64,000 bases of DNA from Lutjanus erythropterus. Taxonomy: Eukaryota > Chordata > Actinopteri > Lutjaniformes > Lutjanidae. Shown piece by piece: positions 27,001 to 32,815 of this stretch. The translations under genes were made by a program, and so were the position numbers. Within the stretch, counting starts at the first letter, position 1. Every line of letters starts with the position of its first letter. The notes beneath the pieces were generated by a model. It did no database searches and was not told the DNA's origin. It was given only the letters and a program-made list of their open reading frames with translations. Where the stretch lies: assembly GCA_020091685.1 (NCBI GenBank), contig CM034595.1, positions 40,038,232 through 40,102,231 on the forward strand. Direction: 5' to 3'.

Positions 27001-29126
27001 TGTTACAATGCTTCAAAATATGGAAGCTGCTGCAAAGAGGCCACGGATTCTGAAACGTGGATGTTTCACACAGATCTTCAAACTGGCGGCGTGCAAGCTC
27101 TCCACAATCAGCACAGTTTCAAGGTGGGCACCTAAGATTTGTGTGACTAATACAGAATCCGACAAAATGTGAAATACGGTCGCAATCTCTTCTTCTGTTC
27201 CTGAGCAATGACTTTAATAATGGCAAGAAAAGTGTTTTTGCAAAACATTATGTCACAGTGAAGTCAACCTTTGATTGTTTTTACATAAAATGTCATTACT
27301 TCATCATTTTATTCTTATAGACATTTGTCTGAAATATTCTCATAATTAACGTATGAATTTATTGAGTTATGGCCAAAAATGTGTTTTGTGAAGTCACAGT
27401 GACTTTGACCTTTAACTACCAAAATCTAATCAGTTCCCTTCAGCTGTTCCTGTGAATTCACATTCACGAGAAAGAGACAGACAGACTGACAACACAAAAA
27501 CATAACGCCTCGGACCACGGCTGTCGCCGGCGCGGTGGCATAAAAATGATCCATTTTCAGTTCTGGTCTGATGACTCTTTAATGACTCTACAGTGCGTCA
27601 TTAAAACTGCCCAGAACATCATCGGTACCCATCTACCGAGCATTAGCGACACTCGGGGAGGTGAGGCGCTGCTACAGAGGCCAGAGGACACTACAGGACA
27701 GCACCCACCCCGGCCACGGTCTCTTCACCCTGCCGCCATCGGGCAGGAGATACAGGAGTATCCTCTGCTGACCACCAGACTGAGAAGCAGCTTCTTCCCT
27801 CAGGCTGTGAGGCTGCTTCATTCATCCACAGCACTCCACCTTATTAATTAGCTTGATTTTATTTGTCTCTTCAACCAATTCCAATCAGTCAATGAAAGAG
27901 GGAACTGCACTGCAATCTCATTTCACAACTTTGCATCCTTTGCTGTTTGCACTGACTCATAGCCAAAAATAACAGATGCAAACACAAAACTCGTGTGCTG
28001 AAATGTAACGTCTTTGAGCAGTTTTGGTGATTGTCGTCATGTCTCATTGGCTCCACACTGACCAGCAGAGGAAACTCGAACTCTGGTGGCTGTTTGGTCG
28101 GTTCCACAGTTTAATTGACAGTTTTGATGCCAGCCTAAACAAACCAAACCAACCGGGCAAACACATCGCAGTTGGACTGAACTAAACCAAACAGGTTAGT
28201 AGTGAAAGCATCATGAAAAACGTTGTTCTTATTGTGATTTTGATTTCATCCATATTGCCCATCTTTAAGTCACATGTACAGTTTGTTTTCTTTGGTCCAC
28301 ATTAACGTGAAAAAGTTTGCTGTATATTTTGTCAGTTTAAGTGTAACTAAAAGGGATTTAGGTACTGAAAGAGTTACAGCTAGGGTTGCAACTAACGATG
28401 TCTTTCATTACCTAACAATCTGTAGATCATTTTCTCGATTATTCAAATTAATTGTTTGGCCCACAGAATGTCAGAAAATGGTGAAAAATGTTGAGTAGAA
28501 AAAACTAAACAAAACATAAAAAATATTCACATGAGAGAACCTGAAATCAGAGAATCTGGCCACTGACAACTAATTGATTAATCGACTAATGGTTGCAGCT
28601 CAAGTTAGAGCCACTGTAGGTCAACATCATTCTTCTTGTACCATAAAATAAATTGTAAATAAGGTGCTGCTTAGGATTAAATGCTCACATATGCTCACAT
28701 ATTCTCAGCTTTGACTGAGATCTTTTCATGCATGTTGCTGGTGTCATGCCTCGACTTGAAACGGCCTTTTTCACACAACAAAGCAGGACTAAAGGAATTA
28801 ACTGCCGGCAGCTGAATAAACCTCTGCAAATTTACTTGGTGCGAACATGCCCTTAAACACATCCACCTCTCTAAGCCGTGTTCCCCAGTGATGAGATATA
28901 ATGCCTTAGTGACCCTCGGTTTACTTTTGCATGTACTCCTTTCGACAAGGATCACCATGGCAACGCAACAGATTTCAAACTTACACTCTCTGCCCACGGT
29001 GCTGATTGGTTCCAGGTCTTGGGGGAACGGCGTGGCTCCTGAGGACAGCTGAGGTAAGAAGGCGGCTAATGTGAGAGCCAGGACGGCTGGCAGGACGGGT
29101 CGAGGCGAGCCGGGCATCAGCCTCAT
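64..29126 (-). CDS. sema6: Class 6 semaphorin (SEMA6D/6C/6E-like), 5' half of coding region, nine exons, partial
   Basis: Semaphorin 6 proteins are type I membrane guidance cues that bind plexin-A receptors through an N-terminal sema domain and can also signal in reverse through their cytoplasmic tail. Joining nine exons on the minus strand gives 331 codons plus two bases with no frame break. Residues 1-31 form a signal peptide. Residues from about 48 on are sema domain, with the family hallmarks KLTW (106-109), [10 protein letters not shown] (145-154), ARCPF (173-177), [18 protein letters not shown] (230-247) and [16 protein letters not shown] (284-299). Potential N-glycosylation sites are N62 (NDT) and N293 (NCS). 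The gene continues leftward out of the window, so the last sema blades, PSI domain, membrane span and tail are missing. Exons 7-9 resemble SEMA6D most, while exons 4-6 share positions with SEMA6C (for example QEGEE, GQARCPF). The family call is near certain; the paralogue is not settled and fish sema6e is possible. Confidence 0.95.
520..608 (-). CDS. sema6: sema6 coding exon 8 ([18 protein letters not shown], residues 230-259)
   Basis: 89 bases. The acceptor CTCCCACAG has AG at 610-609; the donor GTGAGG starts at 519. It completes Glu230 and encodes [17 protein letters not shown] then [12 protein letters not shown]. The first 17 residues are identical to my recollection of human SEMA6D. Residue 248 is Ser, where the other class 6 members I recall have Arg (FFFREIA). 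Confidence 0.96.
609..2129 (-). other. sema6 intron between coding exons 7 and 8
   Basis: 1.5 kb intron. Positions about 1390-1660 resemble a decayed member of the AT-rich hAT-like family seen elsewhere (ATTTTTCGAGCAAAAATGCC, then an AATCAAGAAAACAAC-like inner end). No other feature is recognised. Confidence 0.7.
2130..2252 (-). CDS. sema6: sema6 coding exon 7 ([19 protein letters not shown], residues 189-229)
   Basis: 123 bases. The acceptor TTTTCTCAG has AG at 2254-2253; the donor GTGAGA starts at 2129. The peptide [20 protein letters not shown], then [21 protein letters not shown], closely matches SEMA6 (LYSAT.(A/T)DFLA.DAVIYRS(L/M)G...LRT(I/V)K.DSKW). It ends one base into codon 230 (G|AG, Glu). 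The GESSPVL loop is one residue longer than GDGSAL of SEMA6D or GESPTL of SEMA6A. Confidence 0.95.
2253..4378 (-). other. sema6 intron between coding exons 6 and 7
   Basis: 2.1 kb intron without recognisable genes. About 3955-4060 carries a degraded fragment of the repeat type with alternating 'gatcggtac / gccgataag / tattggaacg' motifs. The rest is unassigned. Confidence 0.6.
4379..4469 (-). CDS. sema6: sema6 coding exon 6 (residues 159-188 plus first base of 189)
   Basis: 91 bases. The acceptor GACCTAG has AG at 4471-4470; the donor GTGAGT starts at 4378. It encodes [20 protein letters not shown] then [10 protein letters not shown], matching the family segment LSTLE.(D/E)GEE(I/L)SG.ARCPFD(A)RQ(S/T)NVALFA. 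It ends one base into codon 189, which is completed by exon 7. The junction codon reads Gly where other class 6 semaphorins have an acidic residue (FADG, FAEG). Confidence 0.93.
4967..5004. repeat. (CA)19 microsatellite
   Basis: Uninterrupted CA dinucleotides over 38 bases, about 500 bases upstream (transcript sense) of sema6 coding exon 6. Confidence 0.97.
5727..6494. mobile_element. hAT-type non-autonomous element with perfect 8-bp target duplication
   Basis: The ends are inverted: left TAGGGTTGTGTGTTGTAAGA, right (reverse complement) TAGGGGTGTAAGAAAATG. The flanking octamers are GTTAGAAT at 5719-5726 and GTTAGAAT at 6495-6502, an 8/8 match. Eight-base duplications and TAGGG ends are characteristic of hAT transposons. 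No transposase frame is visible in the 768 bases, so it is non-autonomous. A shorter relative is at 56585-56966, sharing the inner motif of GCATACGTCACGGTATTACG against GCATGTATCACGATATCATA. Confidence 0.9.
8317..8346. repeat. (CA)15 microsatellite
   Basis: Uninterrupted CA run of 30 bases followed by a short imperfect extension (AACACAG). Confidence 0.96.
9545..9670. repeat. Fragment of a GGACGATATGGCTGAAA-type repeat
   Basis: The motif order GCTGGACGATATGGCTGAAA, CTTATCATGATAAAATGCTT, TTTCAGTTGATATAAATAG is that of a common AT-rich teleost DNA repeat. Both ends are decayed. Confidence 0.5.
11142..11494. mobile_element. hAT-type MITE, 353 bp, 7/8 target duplication
   Basis: The left end is TAGACTTGGGCCAATGG; the right end in reverse complement is TAGGGTTGGGCGACCAAAG. 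Flanking octamers are GTGGATAG (11134-11141) and CTGGATAG (11495-11502). There is no coding capacity: a 60-codon frame overlaps its right end but has no recognisable content. Confidence 0.82.
12120..12215. other. Short GC-rich, CpG-containing patch inside an AT-rich intron
   Basis: Contains GGTGACGCGCTGCGGCGGCT and nearby CCCCGCGGTG, with markedly higher GC and CpG than the surrounding intron. It has no semaphorin similarity and the protein needs no exon here. It could be an intronic regulatory element or chance. Confidence 0.35.
12880..12981 (-). CDS. sema6: sema6 coding exon 5 ([10 protein letters not shown] signature, residues 125-158)
   Basis: 102 bases, phase 0 at both ends. The acceptor CTGACAG has AG at 12983-12982; the donor GTAAGA starts at 12879. 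It encodes [20 protein letters not shown] followed by [14 protein letters not shown]. The CGTNAF.P.C block is one of the best-conserved semaphorin signatures, and its two cysteines (C145, C154) flank a blade loop. The [12 protein letters not shown] start is closer to SEMA6C (DECYNYIRVLVP) than to SEMA6D (DECHNFIKVFVP). Confidence 0.95.
13107..13132. repeat. (AC)13 microsatellite in a 443-base intron
   Basis: 26-base AC run, followed by GCGCAC, between sema6 coding exons 4 and 5. It occupies a noticeable part of the smallest interior intron after the one at 282-519. Confidence 0.96.
13425..13481 (-). CDS. sema6: sema6 coding exon 4 (KLTW motif, residues 106-124)
   Basis: 57-base exon with both ends in phase 0. 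The acceptor TTTTTCAG has AG at 13483-13482; the donor GTGAGT starts at 13424. It encodes [19 protein letters not shown], the diagnostic semaphorin-6 KLTW(R/K)(S/T)(R/K)...C..(K/R)GK segment. C117 is expected to pair with C127 in exon 5, as in other semaphorins. This segment is shorter than human SEMA6D (which has RQQDREN) and equals SEMA6C in length. Confidence 0.93.
14173..14285. repeat. Terminal fragment of a TTAAAGGTCCAGT-type fish repeat
   Basis: Starts TTAAAGGTCCAGTTTGTGAG followed by GGAATCTATTGGCAGAAAAT and ATATTCATGAAAATACA. I recognise these as one end of a widespread teleost DNA repeat. The other end is not seen. Confidence 0.55.
15770..16091. mobile_element. Foldback-type non-autonomous element flanked by TTAA
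   Basis: Ends AGGACTGTTTGCCCTAAAAT (left) and AGAGACAGTTCACCGCAAAA (right, reverse complement), each flanked by TTAA (15766-15769 and 16092-16095). The interior ACTGTTTATCCATCTAGATT and ATTTGAATATAATGGAACTA match the second copy at 53668-54224. TTAA flanks fit a TTAA-targeting element, but TTAA is common in AT-rich DNA. Confidence 0.7.
17539..18523. mobile_element. hAT-type non-autonomous element with perfect 8-bp target duplication, 985 bp
   Basis: Ends are CAGGGCTCGACCAATTTTTG (left) and TAGGGATCGACTAATATG (right, reverse complement). The flanking octamers ATGTTCAG at 17531-17538 and 18524-18531 are identical. The interior 17699-17935 is related to 40085-40335 in inverted orientation. A block near 18060-18250 with 'ATTGCGATAAATCATAATAT' motifs may be a nested second element. 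No transposase is seen. Confidence 0.9.
17699..17935 (+). repeat. Segment shared with 40085-40335 in inverted orientation
   Basis: Blocks such as GCTAGCACATAATGGGAATT, ACCATTGACGTGCTGACAGAAATTAGCAT and CGTGCTCATTCTTTCATG are found at 40085-40335 on the other strand in the same order, with scattered differences. It lies inside the hAT-like element 17539-18523. Confidence 0.8.
18677..18734 (-). CDS. sema6: sema6 coding exon 3 (sema domain, residues 86-105)
   Basis: 58-base exon. The acceptor TTGCAG has AG at 18736-18735; the donor GTAGGA starts at 18676. It completes Arg86 and encodes [19 protein letters not shown], aligned with the family pattern (A/G)RDHIY/F(T/S)V(N/D)L at the first blade. 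It ends in phase 0, directly before the KLTW motif of the next exon. Confidence 0.92.
20351..20465 (-). CDS. sema6: sema6 coding exon 2: start of the sema domain
   Basis: 115 bases completing codon 48 (T|CC, Ser) and ending two bases into codon 86 (CG|G, Arg). The acceptor is CACGCAG with AG at 20467-20466; the donor is GTCAGT starting at 20350. The peptide contains YLYPSFQG, then [20 protein letters not shown], matching the HRLDFQLMLKIRDTLYIAGR strand-loop of SEMA6D. N62-D-T64 is a potential N-glycosylation site. The short stretch before RLGLDF is the most divergent part relative to other class 6 members. Confidence 0.93.
20959..21050. repeat. Compound tetranucleotide repeat (TGTC)n(TGCC)n(TGTC)n
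   Basis: About 92 bases of TCTG/TGCC tetranucleotides, with a TGCC core flanked on both sides by TGTC. It lies 0.5 kb upstream of the exon 2 acceptor in transcript sense and next to the local repeat array. Confidence 0.97.
21083..23560. repeat. Decayed local tandem array, about five diverged units
   Basis: The same ordered blocks recur. A block near 'GAGGTCACAAAAGTTCGACT...GTTGTCATGAATGCA' starts at about 21086, 21970, 22609 and 23157. The anchor TTCAATGGAAATCAGGTG occurs at 21248, 21660, 22014, 22760 (as TTCAAAAGAAATCAGG) and 23287, and is followed each time by ATAAATAAAGATGTG and CAATACAAAAACTG. Spacing between anchors is about 410, 355, 745 and 530 bases, so units have been shortened or expanded. 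Two units contain CTTTGGATAAAAGCGTCTGC (21568-21620, 22366-22400), which I recognise as a tail common to teleost retroposons. Confidence 0.9.
24099..24122 (+). other. G-rich tract
   Basis: GAGGGGGTGGGGGGGGCAGC followed by GGGGGC, a continuous G-rich patch in the intron between coding exons 1 and 2, bordered on the left by a repeat-poor stretch (23780-24090). Confidence 0.6.
24299..24632. repeat. AT-rich hAT-like repeat (GCTGCAACTA... family)
   Basis: Left TAGGACTGCAACTATCAATT; right end in reverse complement TAAGAGCTGCAATGATTAG. The interior has TCTATAAAAGGTAATTTCAC and GTAAGAAGCTGGAACAAGC, the same order of blocks as at 47851-48174. No target duplication was recognised. Confidence 0.75.
24671..25280. 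repeat. Two further diverged copies of AT-rich hAT-like repeats
   Basis: About 24671-24850 has 'AAACTGCAACAAAATAATCT' and TTTTTCAAGCAAAAAAGCCA. About 24995-25280, in opposite orientation, has ATTAATCGATTAATAATTGA, TTTTGTGTTGTGGACAAAAC and CATCTGAGGACGTCACC. Ends are not resolved. Confidence 0.6.
25385..25475 (+). mobile_element. LINE-type 3' tail
   Basis: The block CCCCCTGAGGATCAATAAAG followed by TATCTCTGATTCTGATTTCTGATT is the usual 3' terminus of 5'-truncated fish LINEs, which end in short tandem repeats (here TCTGAT). No coding part is attached. Confidence 0.7.
26000..26330. other. Repeat-poor, balanced-composition stretch (candidate conserved non-coding element)
   Basis: It is free of repeat motifs and microsatellites, with balanced composition and AT-rich core words such as ATTAGCGCAGCTATTTCTGC and TAAATCAATTATGGGCCATT that look like homeodomain-type sites. 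A 107-codon plus-strand frame crosses it but has no family signature. Conservation cannot be judged from one sequence. Confidence 0.3.
26530..26970. repeat. Fragment of a fish repeat with repeated AAGTAC/ACTTAAGTA motifs
   Basis: Begins CAGAGGTGGAGAGAGTACTG and is filled with alternating 'CTCAAGTACATTT', 'ACTTAAGTAAAAGTACAAA' and 'GTACAAGTATCCCCCAG' motifs. This is the pattern of a widespread teleost hAT-like family. A matching right end was not found. Confidence 0.6.
27238..27545. repeat. Dispersed fish repeat with GTCACAGTGA motifs and a GC-rich terminal hairpin
   Basis: Two internal direct motifs (TGTCACAGTGAAGTCAACCTTTGA near 27250, AGTCACAGTGACTTTGACCTTT near 27393, here split for length) alternate with AT-rich blocks. 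The right end, from about 27507, is a GC-rich imperfect hairpin (GCCTCGGACCACGGC ... GCCGGCGCGGTGGC) followed by ATAAAAAT. I recognise this tail as abundant in perciform genomes. Its superfamily is not assigned. Confidence 0.7.
27546..27870 (+). pseudogene. LINE (L2/CR1-type) reverse-transcriptase protein C-terminal fragment, frameshifted
   Basis: The plus-strand translation contains [18 protein letters not shown] near the start and [17 protein letters not shown] near the end, both typical of the C-terminal tail of fish L2/CR1-type non-LTR retrotransposon proteins. Between them the family segment (cysteine-rich ... [17 protein letters not shown]) is recognisable only across other frames, so there are at least two frameshifts. 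The upstream reverse transcriptase and endonuclease are absent, consistent with a 5'-truncated dead copy. Confidence 0.82.
28381..28603. mobile_element. hAT-type MITE, 223 bp, 7/8 target duplication
   Basis: Left end TAGGGTTGCAACTAACGATG; right end in reverse complement TTGAGCTGCAACCATTAG. Flanking octamers GTTACAGC (28373-28380) and GTTAGAGC (28604-28611) differ at one base. The interior carries TCAGAAAATGGTGAAAAATG (28471), shared with copies at 34563 and 61006. It lies 380 bases downstream of the exon 1 donor, inside the intron. Confidence 0.88.
28985..29126 (-). CDS. sema6: sema6 coding exon 1: start codon and signal peptide
   Basis: The exon encodes residues 1-47 plus the first base of codon 48. 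The chosen ATG is at 29126-29124 in the context GCCAAAATGAGG. A second in-frame ATG follows at codon 4. The hydrophobic run [17 protein letters not shown] (residues 11-27) followed by SSGA is a typical signal peptide, with cleavage expected near residue 31. The mature start TPFPQDLEP resembles the FPEDDEP of human SEMA6D. The donor is GTAAGT at 28984-28979, after the coding bases GAG T. The same reading frame stays open past the donor for about 95 codons, but that part is intron. Coding starts 60 bases into the exon. Confidence 0.93.
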
Positions 29127-29186
29127 TTTGGCGGGAAGATGAGACCTCACCAGAAACACATGGCCAGCAGCAGATTCACCTCCCAC
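29127..29186 (-). other. sema6: sema6 5' untranslated part of the first coding exon, with an upstream start codon
   Basis: A good splice acceptor (polypyrimidine tract then CATTCCAG, AG at 29188-29187) precedes this stretch. The transcript therefore has at least one upstream non-coding exon. The 60 bases contain one upstream ATG at 29161 that opens a four-codon reading frame ending in TGA at 29149-29147. It is out of frame with the main start and terminates before it. No in-frame ATG lies between the acceptor and 29126; the frame is open back to the acceptor but offers only a GTG there. Confidence 0.8.
29147..29161 (-). promoter_or_regulatory. Short upstream open reading frame in the sema6 5' UTR
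   Basis: ATG at 29161, three sense codons, and TGA at 29149-29147, ending 20 bases before the main ATG. Such minimal upstream frames commonly reduce initiation at the downstream start. Whether this one is used depends on its inclusion in the mature transcript and on its initiation context (GGCCATGT, with C at -3 and T at +4, which is weak). Confidence 0.5.
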
Positions 29187-29849
29187 CTGGAATGAGATGA
29201 AAAGGTGTCACGGTTAGGACAGTCAGTAAAGAATCACACAATGAATAAATGAATACTGCTGCAGCTAAGTTGGAGTATAAACCTCATATCGTATTGAGTA
29301 AGTACACTTTCAAAGTCGTGGTAAAACTTCAACTGCAACAATTACGAGACAAAACAATGACAGCAGCAATGTTCAAAGGTGGCAGCTAAGTTCTTATTAG
29401 CATGCACTACCTTATGTCAATGCGGCGATGTGATTGAGTGTCTGCTGAACCGCCGAGTTGCGAGAGTGCAGACACACACATAAAAAAAAAAAAAAAAGAG
29501 AGGTAAATGGAGTCAGAGAGACAACCTGACACACGGAGGGGAAGCAACCAGGAGATGAGGCAGGTCGCTCGGGCCCTGACCATCAGGACAACTGCCTCAT
29601 TTACCACCAGCCAATGTCTTTCACAGGTGACTTGGCACAATTAAGCCTTTGCCTACACTGAGGGGAGCACCTCGCTCCACCCGCCATGACACCAGGCCCT
29701 GATGGCAGCATTAACTACTCAGGTTAAAGGTGCGGATGTGTGTATTTAAACAGCATCTGTAAAACAACTGAATGTAGCTCTTGGGTTTTAATCCACTGGG
29801 TGGCTGAAACTTCTCTGTGTAAAATTTCCTCTCAGTCACAAGAAGCGTT

Positions 29850-29990
29850 TCAGAGAAAATAACTTTATTGTCACTGTACAAGTACAATGAAATTTGTTTT
29901 GGAGCAAGCCTATAGATGAATATATATATAGAATAAATACTATAAAAATACATTTATATACAGATAGACATATACAGTGTAAGAAACAAA
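29850..29990 (-). mobile_element. LINE-type 3' tail, minus strand
   Basis: In reverse complement the segment at 29861-29905 reads CCAAAACAAATTTCATTGTA, then CTTGTACAGTGACAATAAAG. This is a tail commonly seen on fish non-LTR retroposons, preceded by an AT-rich stretch (29906-29990). No coding part is recognised. Confidence 0.6.
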
Positions 29991-30010
29991 ACAAGATATA
30001 AAAAGATATG

Positions 30011-30218
30011 GTCTGTATTTATATGGTGCTTTTCTAGTTCACCAACTGCTCAAAGTGCTTTGCAACACACTTCATTTCCCCATTCAAACACTGATGGCCA
30101 ACGCTGCCACGCGAAATGCCAGCCTGCTCATCAGCTTTCCATCCAAAGCGCCCCAGGATGACCAGCGACCTTCTGATTAATGTGAAACCTGCTCTACCTT
30201 CTGAGCCACAGCCGCCCC
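30011..30218 (-). mobile_element. tRNA-derived SINE, minus strand
   Basis: The minus-strand head reads GGGGCGGCTGTGGCTCAGAA then GGTAGAGCAGG, a tRNA-like box A. It is followed by AATCAGAAGGTCGCTGGTCA, a degenerate box B region. The tail AAAGCACTTTGAGCAGTTGG ... AAAAGCACCATATAAATACA is the usual teleost SINE tail. It abuts the LINE tail at 29850-29990. Confidence 0.78.
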
Positions 30219-32539
30219 TGAGAAAACACTTCAAAGAAATTCCTTGATCTGGATGCACACCAAAACCTAGTCACCCTTTTGTCACGCCAAGGCTGGACTT
30301 TGCTCCAAACTTGATTAAAATGTGTTTGTATGGTTTTAAAATATCTTGCCTACACATATCTTGCTTTCAGAAACAAGTTGGCTGATAAACAGGAAGTGAC
30401 TCATTCAAACTTTTTGCAAAATTACAGGAGCAAAACAAAGATCACTACCTATGTAAACAAACTTTGCTATCAGAAAAATCAAAGATTCATCAGAGAGAAG
30501 ACAATACCGGAGCATTTTTGACAAGTGATCTCACATAAATTTACAGCAACATAAACAAAAAACAGCAGTGACAGCTTATCACAAAAAGATCTTGCAATCT
30601 CATCCACCTGCATGAATTCAAAGTCACAATTTCAATAAACTATTTCACAGAAGAGTCCTGACAACAACTATCCTCTAAAAAAGCTAACAGTTATAAAAGC
30701 TAAAAGATAAAAGTTGGCATTGTGTGTCTATGTAGGAATCATTAACTGCTCTGGCTGTTGTGCACAAGGCTGAGACTGCGCACAAATGTTAATTTCCACA
30801 ACTGTTTGATCTGAGGGTCGAGACAGATGGAAGGCGGAGGGATTTGTTGCAACAAACTTCGAACCGCGCTGACCTACAGACACAGCCAACTTATTAAGGG
30901 CAATGTGTCCTCCATGGGGGTTCTTATAAGCCTGCCCAAGTTTACTGTGTCGCTTGGCAATGAGACTTGGGCCGCATGGTTTTAAGTGGGAGCAGAAAAT
31001 TAAGTCAACAGAGACATGAACTGTCATCAATATTGATAATAGTCTGCTTCATTTAAATGCAGAGGAGAAAACTGCATTTAGCAATGAGGTCAAGCGATGA
31101 TCACAACGCCATAAATCGAGGCGTGTGGGCGAGTGTCTGCTTGTGTTTACTTTGTGAATTACAACAGCTTGTGTGGACTGCCTTAGGCAATATATGAGGA
31201 CAATATACCTGATGGATTAGCCTCATATGCTGTGATTTGGATGCTTTTTTCCTGCCAGGGAGGACAGCCATTTGAGCAAACAGATAGTGGTATCACTGCG
31301 AGAGACAAATCCCTTAAAATGTCAAAAACAATCAGGGCAGAAAAAAGAACTTTGGTCTTGTAAATGCCTAAATTACCCACAAAGCTGCTGTTAAAAGTCC
31401 CACATACCAAACAATCTACATAACAAGTTCACTTCTGACATCAATATGTACAGACAGGCACCAAAAAACACGAGCGGCACATCGAGGGAGCATTACATCC
31501 TTGTGAGGAAGGAAGGAAGACATCATTTATTGACAACCTGGGTGCTTAGCTAAAGGAATGCAGCCAGCAGAGTGTGATGATGATGCATGCAAAACAAGAC
31601 AACCATAGAGAGTACAAGAGCTTATGCAAGACCAGTCATATACGCTGAAACTCAAGCTATCACTTCTACTACAAGCCGAGACAAACACCACGCAGACCTG
31701 CAGTCTCTTGATGGCTTTATCATTATCCTGAGCAAACTTCACTGCATTAAAGTAGCAGAGTTCGCTTAAGCCATGAGAAAATGCCTCATGACAAGATGAA
31801 GAGAAGTGGGGTTTACCTCCAGGCCATATTAAATTAAGGATTAAAGAATTTATTGCCATATCATTGCAACAGTTGGAAAACTGTCAGTAAGCAGCACATT
31901 GAACAGACACAGACAGACGTACACGCCGTCACTGACACGATGCAAACAAACAAAAACAACCTCCTTTGGCTGCCACTTGCTGTAGAACCGGTTAGTCTGA
32001 GCTGCCATCGCCCTTAGCTATTTTCCAGAGGGAAACCCGTCAAAAAGGGAGTTGGCCGAGTTAAGATCAAAGGTCTGTGATGATGTAAAAACAAATTAAT
32101 GAGCCGTCGGGCGAGCCTTTTAACAATGAAGAGAAGTGATGTGTCAGAATATGAGCCTTCACCCTCAGAGCTAGACTGACGTTACGGAAATTTACTGAAA
32201 AGCTCAAGCCATGCTGAAGAATACACCATTACACAGACACACGTGATGTTTTTGAAGGTTATAGAGCAGTAAATATGACCTGACCTTTATTTACTGATAA
32301 AACACGACTTACTTTAAATTATAATCTTATTATTACAGACCAACTGATATAAGACATCCAACTGCATCATTTTTATCCAGTTTTTGTTTGTTAGCTTTGG
32401 GCTATTTTTATTTATAGTTATTTATAATGATTAAAAATATCAGGGAAAGTTTACTGTTCTGTACCGATAACATTTTGGACAATAACTTTTGACCGATCAT
32501 TGCAAAAGTATTGATTGATATTGGAAGTTGTTTACTCCT

Positions 32540-32815
32540 AAATATTTAGAGCAGCAACAAATAAGCAATTAGGAATCGTTCATTAAATTAATCCCCAAAT
32601 ATTTTGATAATCGCCAACTCAAAATTCTCTGATTCCAGCTTCTTAAAAGTGAATATTTTCTGGTTTCTTTACTCCTGTTATGACGATAAACTGAGTATCT
32701 TTGGGTTGTGGACAAAACAAGACATTTGAGGACATCATCTTGGACTTGGACTGACATTTTATGAAACAAACAACTAGTCAATTAATTGAAAAAAAGGCCA
32801 ACATATTACTCCAGA
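32540..32815. repeat. AT-rich hAT-like repeat copy, reverse orientation
   Basis: Shares TTCTCTGATTCCAGCTTCTT, GTGAATATTTTCTGGTTTCT and GGACAAAACAAGACATTTGA with 25040-25180, in the same order. The outer end TAGAGCAGCAACAAATAAGC is recognisable; the other end is decayed. Confidence 0.7.

Larger units (their letters stand above)
20466..28984 (-). other. sema6 intron between coding exons 1 and 2 (8.5 kb)
   Basis: Starts near a long tetranucleotide array, then a five-unit decayed repeat array (21083-23560), several hAT-like and LINE fragments (24299-28603), and a repeat-poor stretch around 26000-26330. No open frame here resembles a semaphorin exon, and exons 1 and 2 join in phase without an intervening exon. 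Confidence 0.65.

Noticed and set aside
28695..28984. Continuation of the exon 1 frame past 28985
   Set aside because: The GTAAGT donor and the exact phase match with exon 2 show this is intron; the extended residues have no sema-domain similarity.
29127..29186. In-frame GTG at 29186 as the start of a longer semaphorin N-terminus
   Set aside because: It lies exactly at the exon boundary after the acceptor AG, and the ATG at 29126 gives a normal signal peptide.
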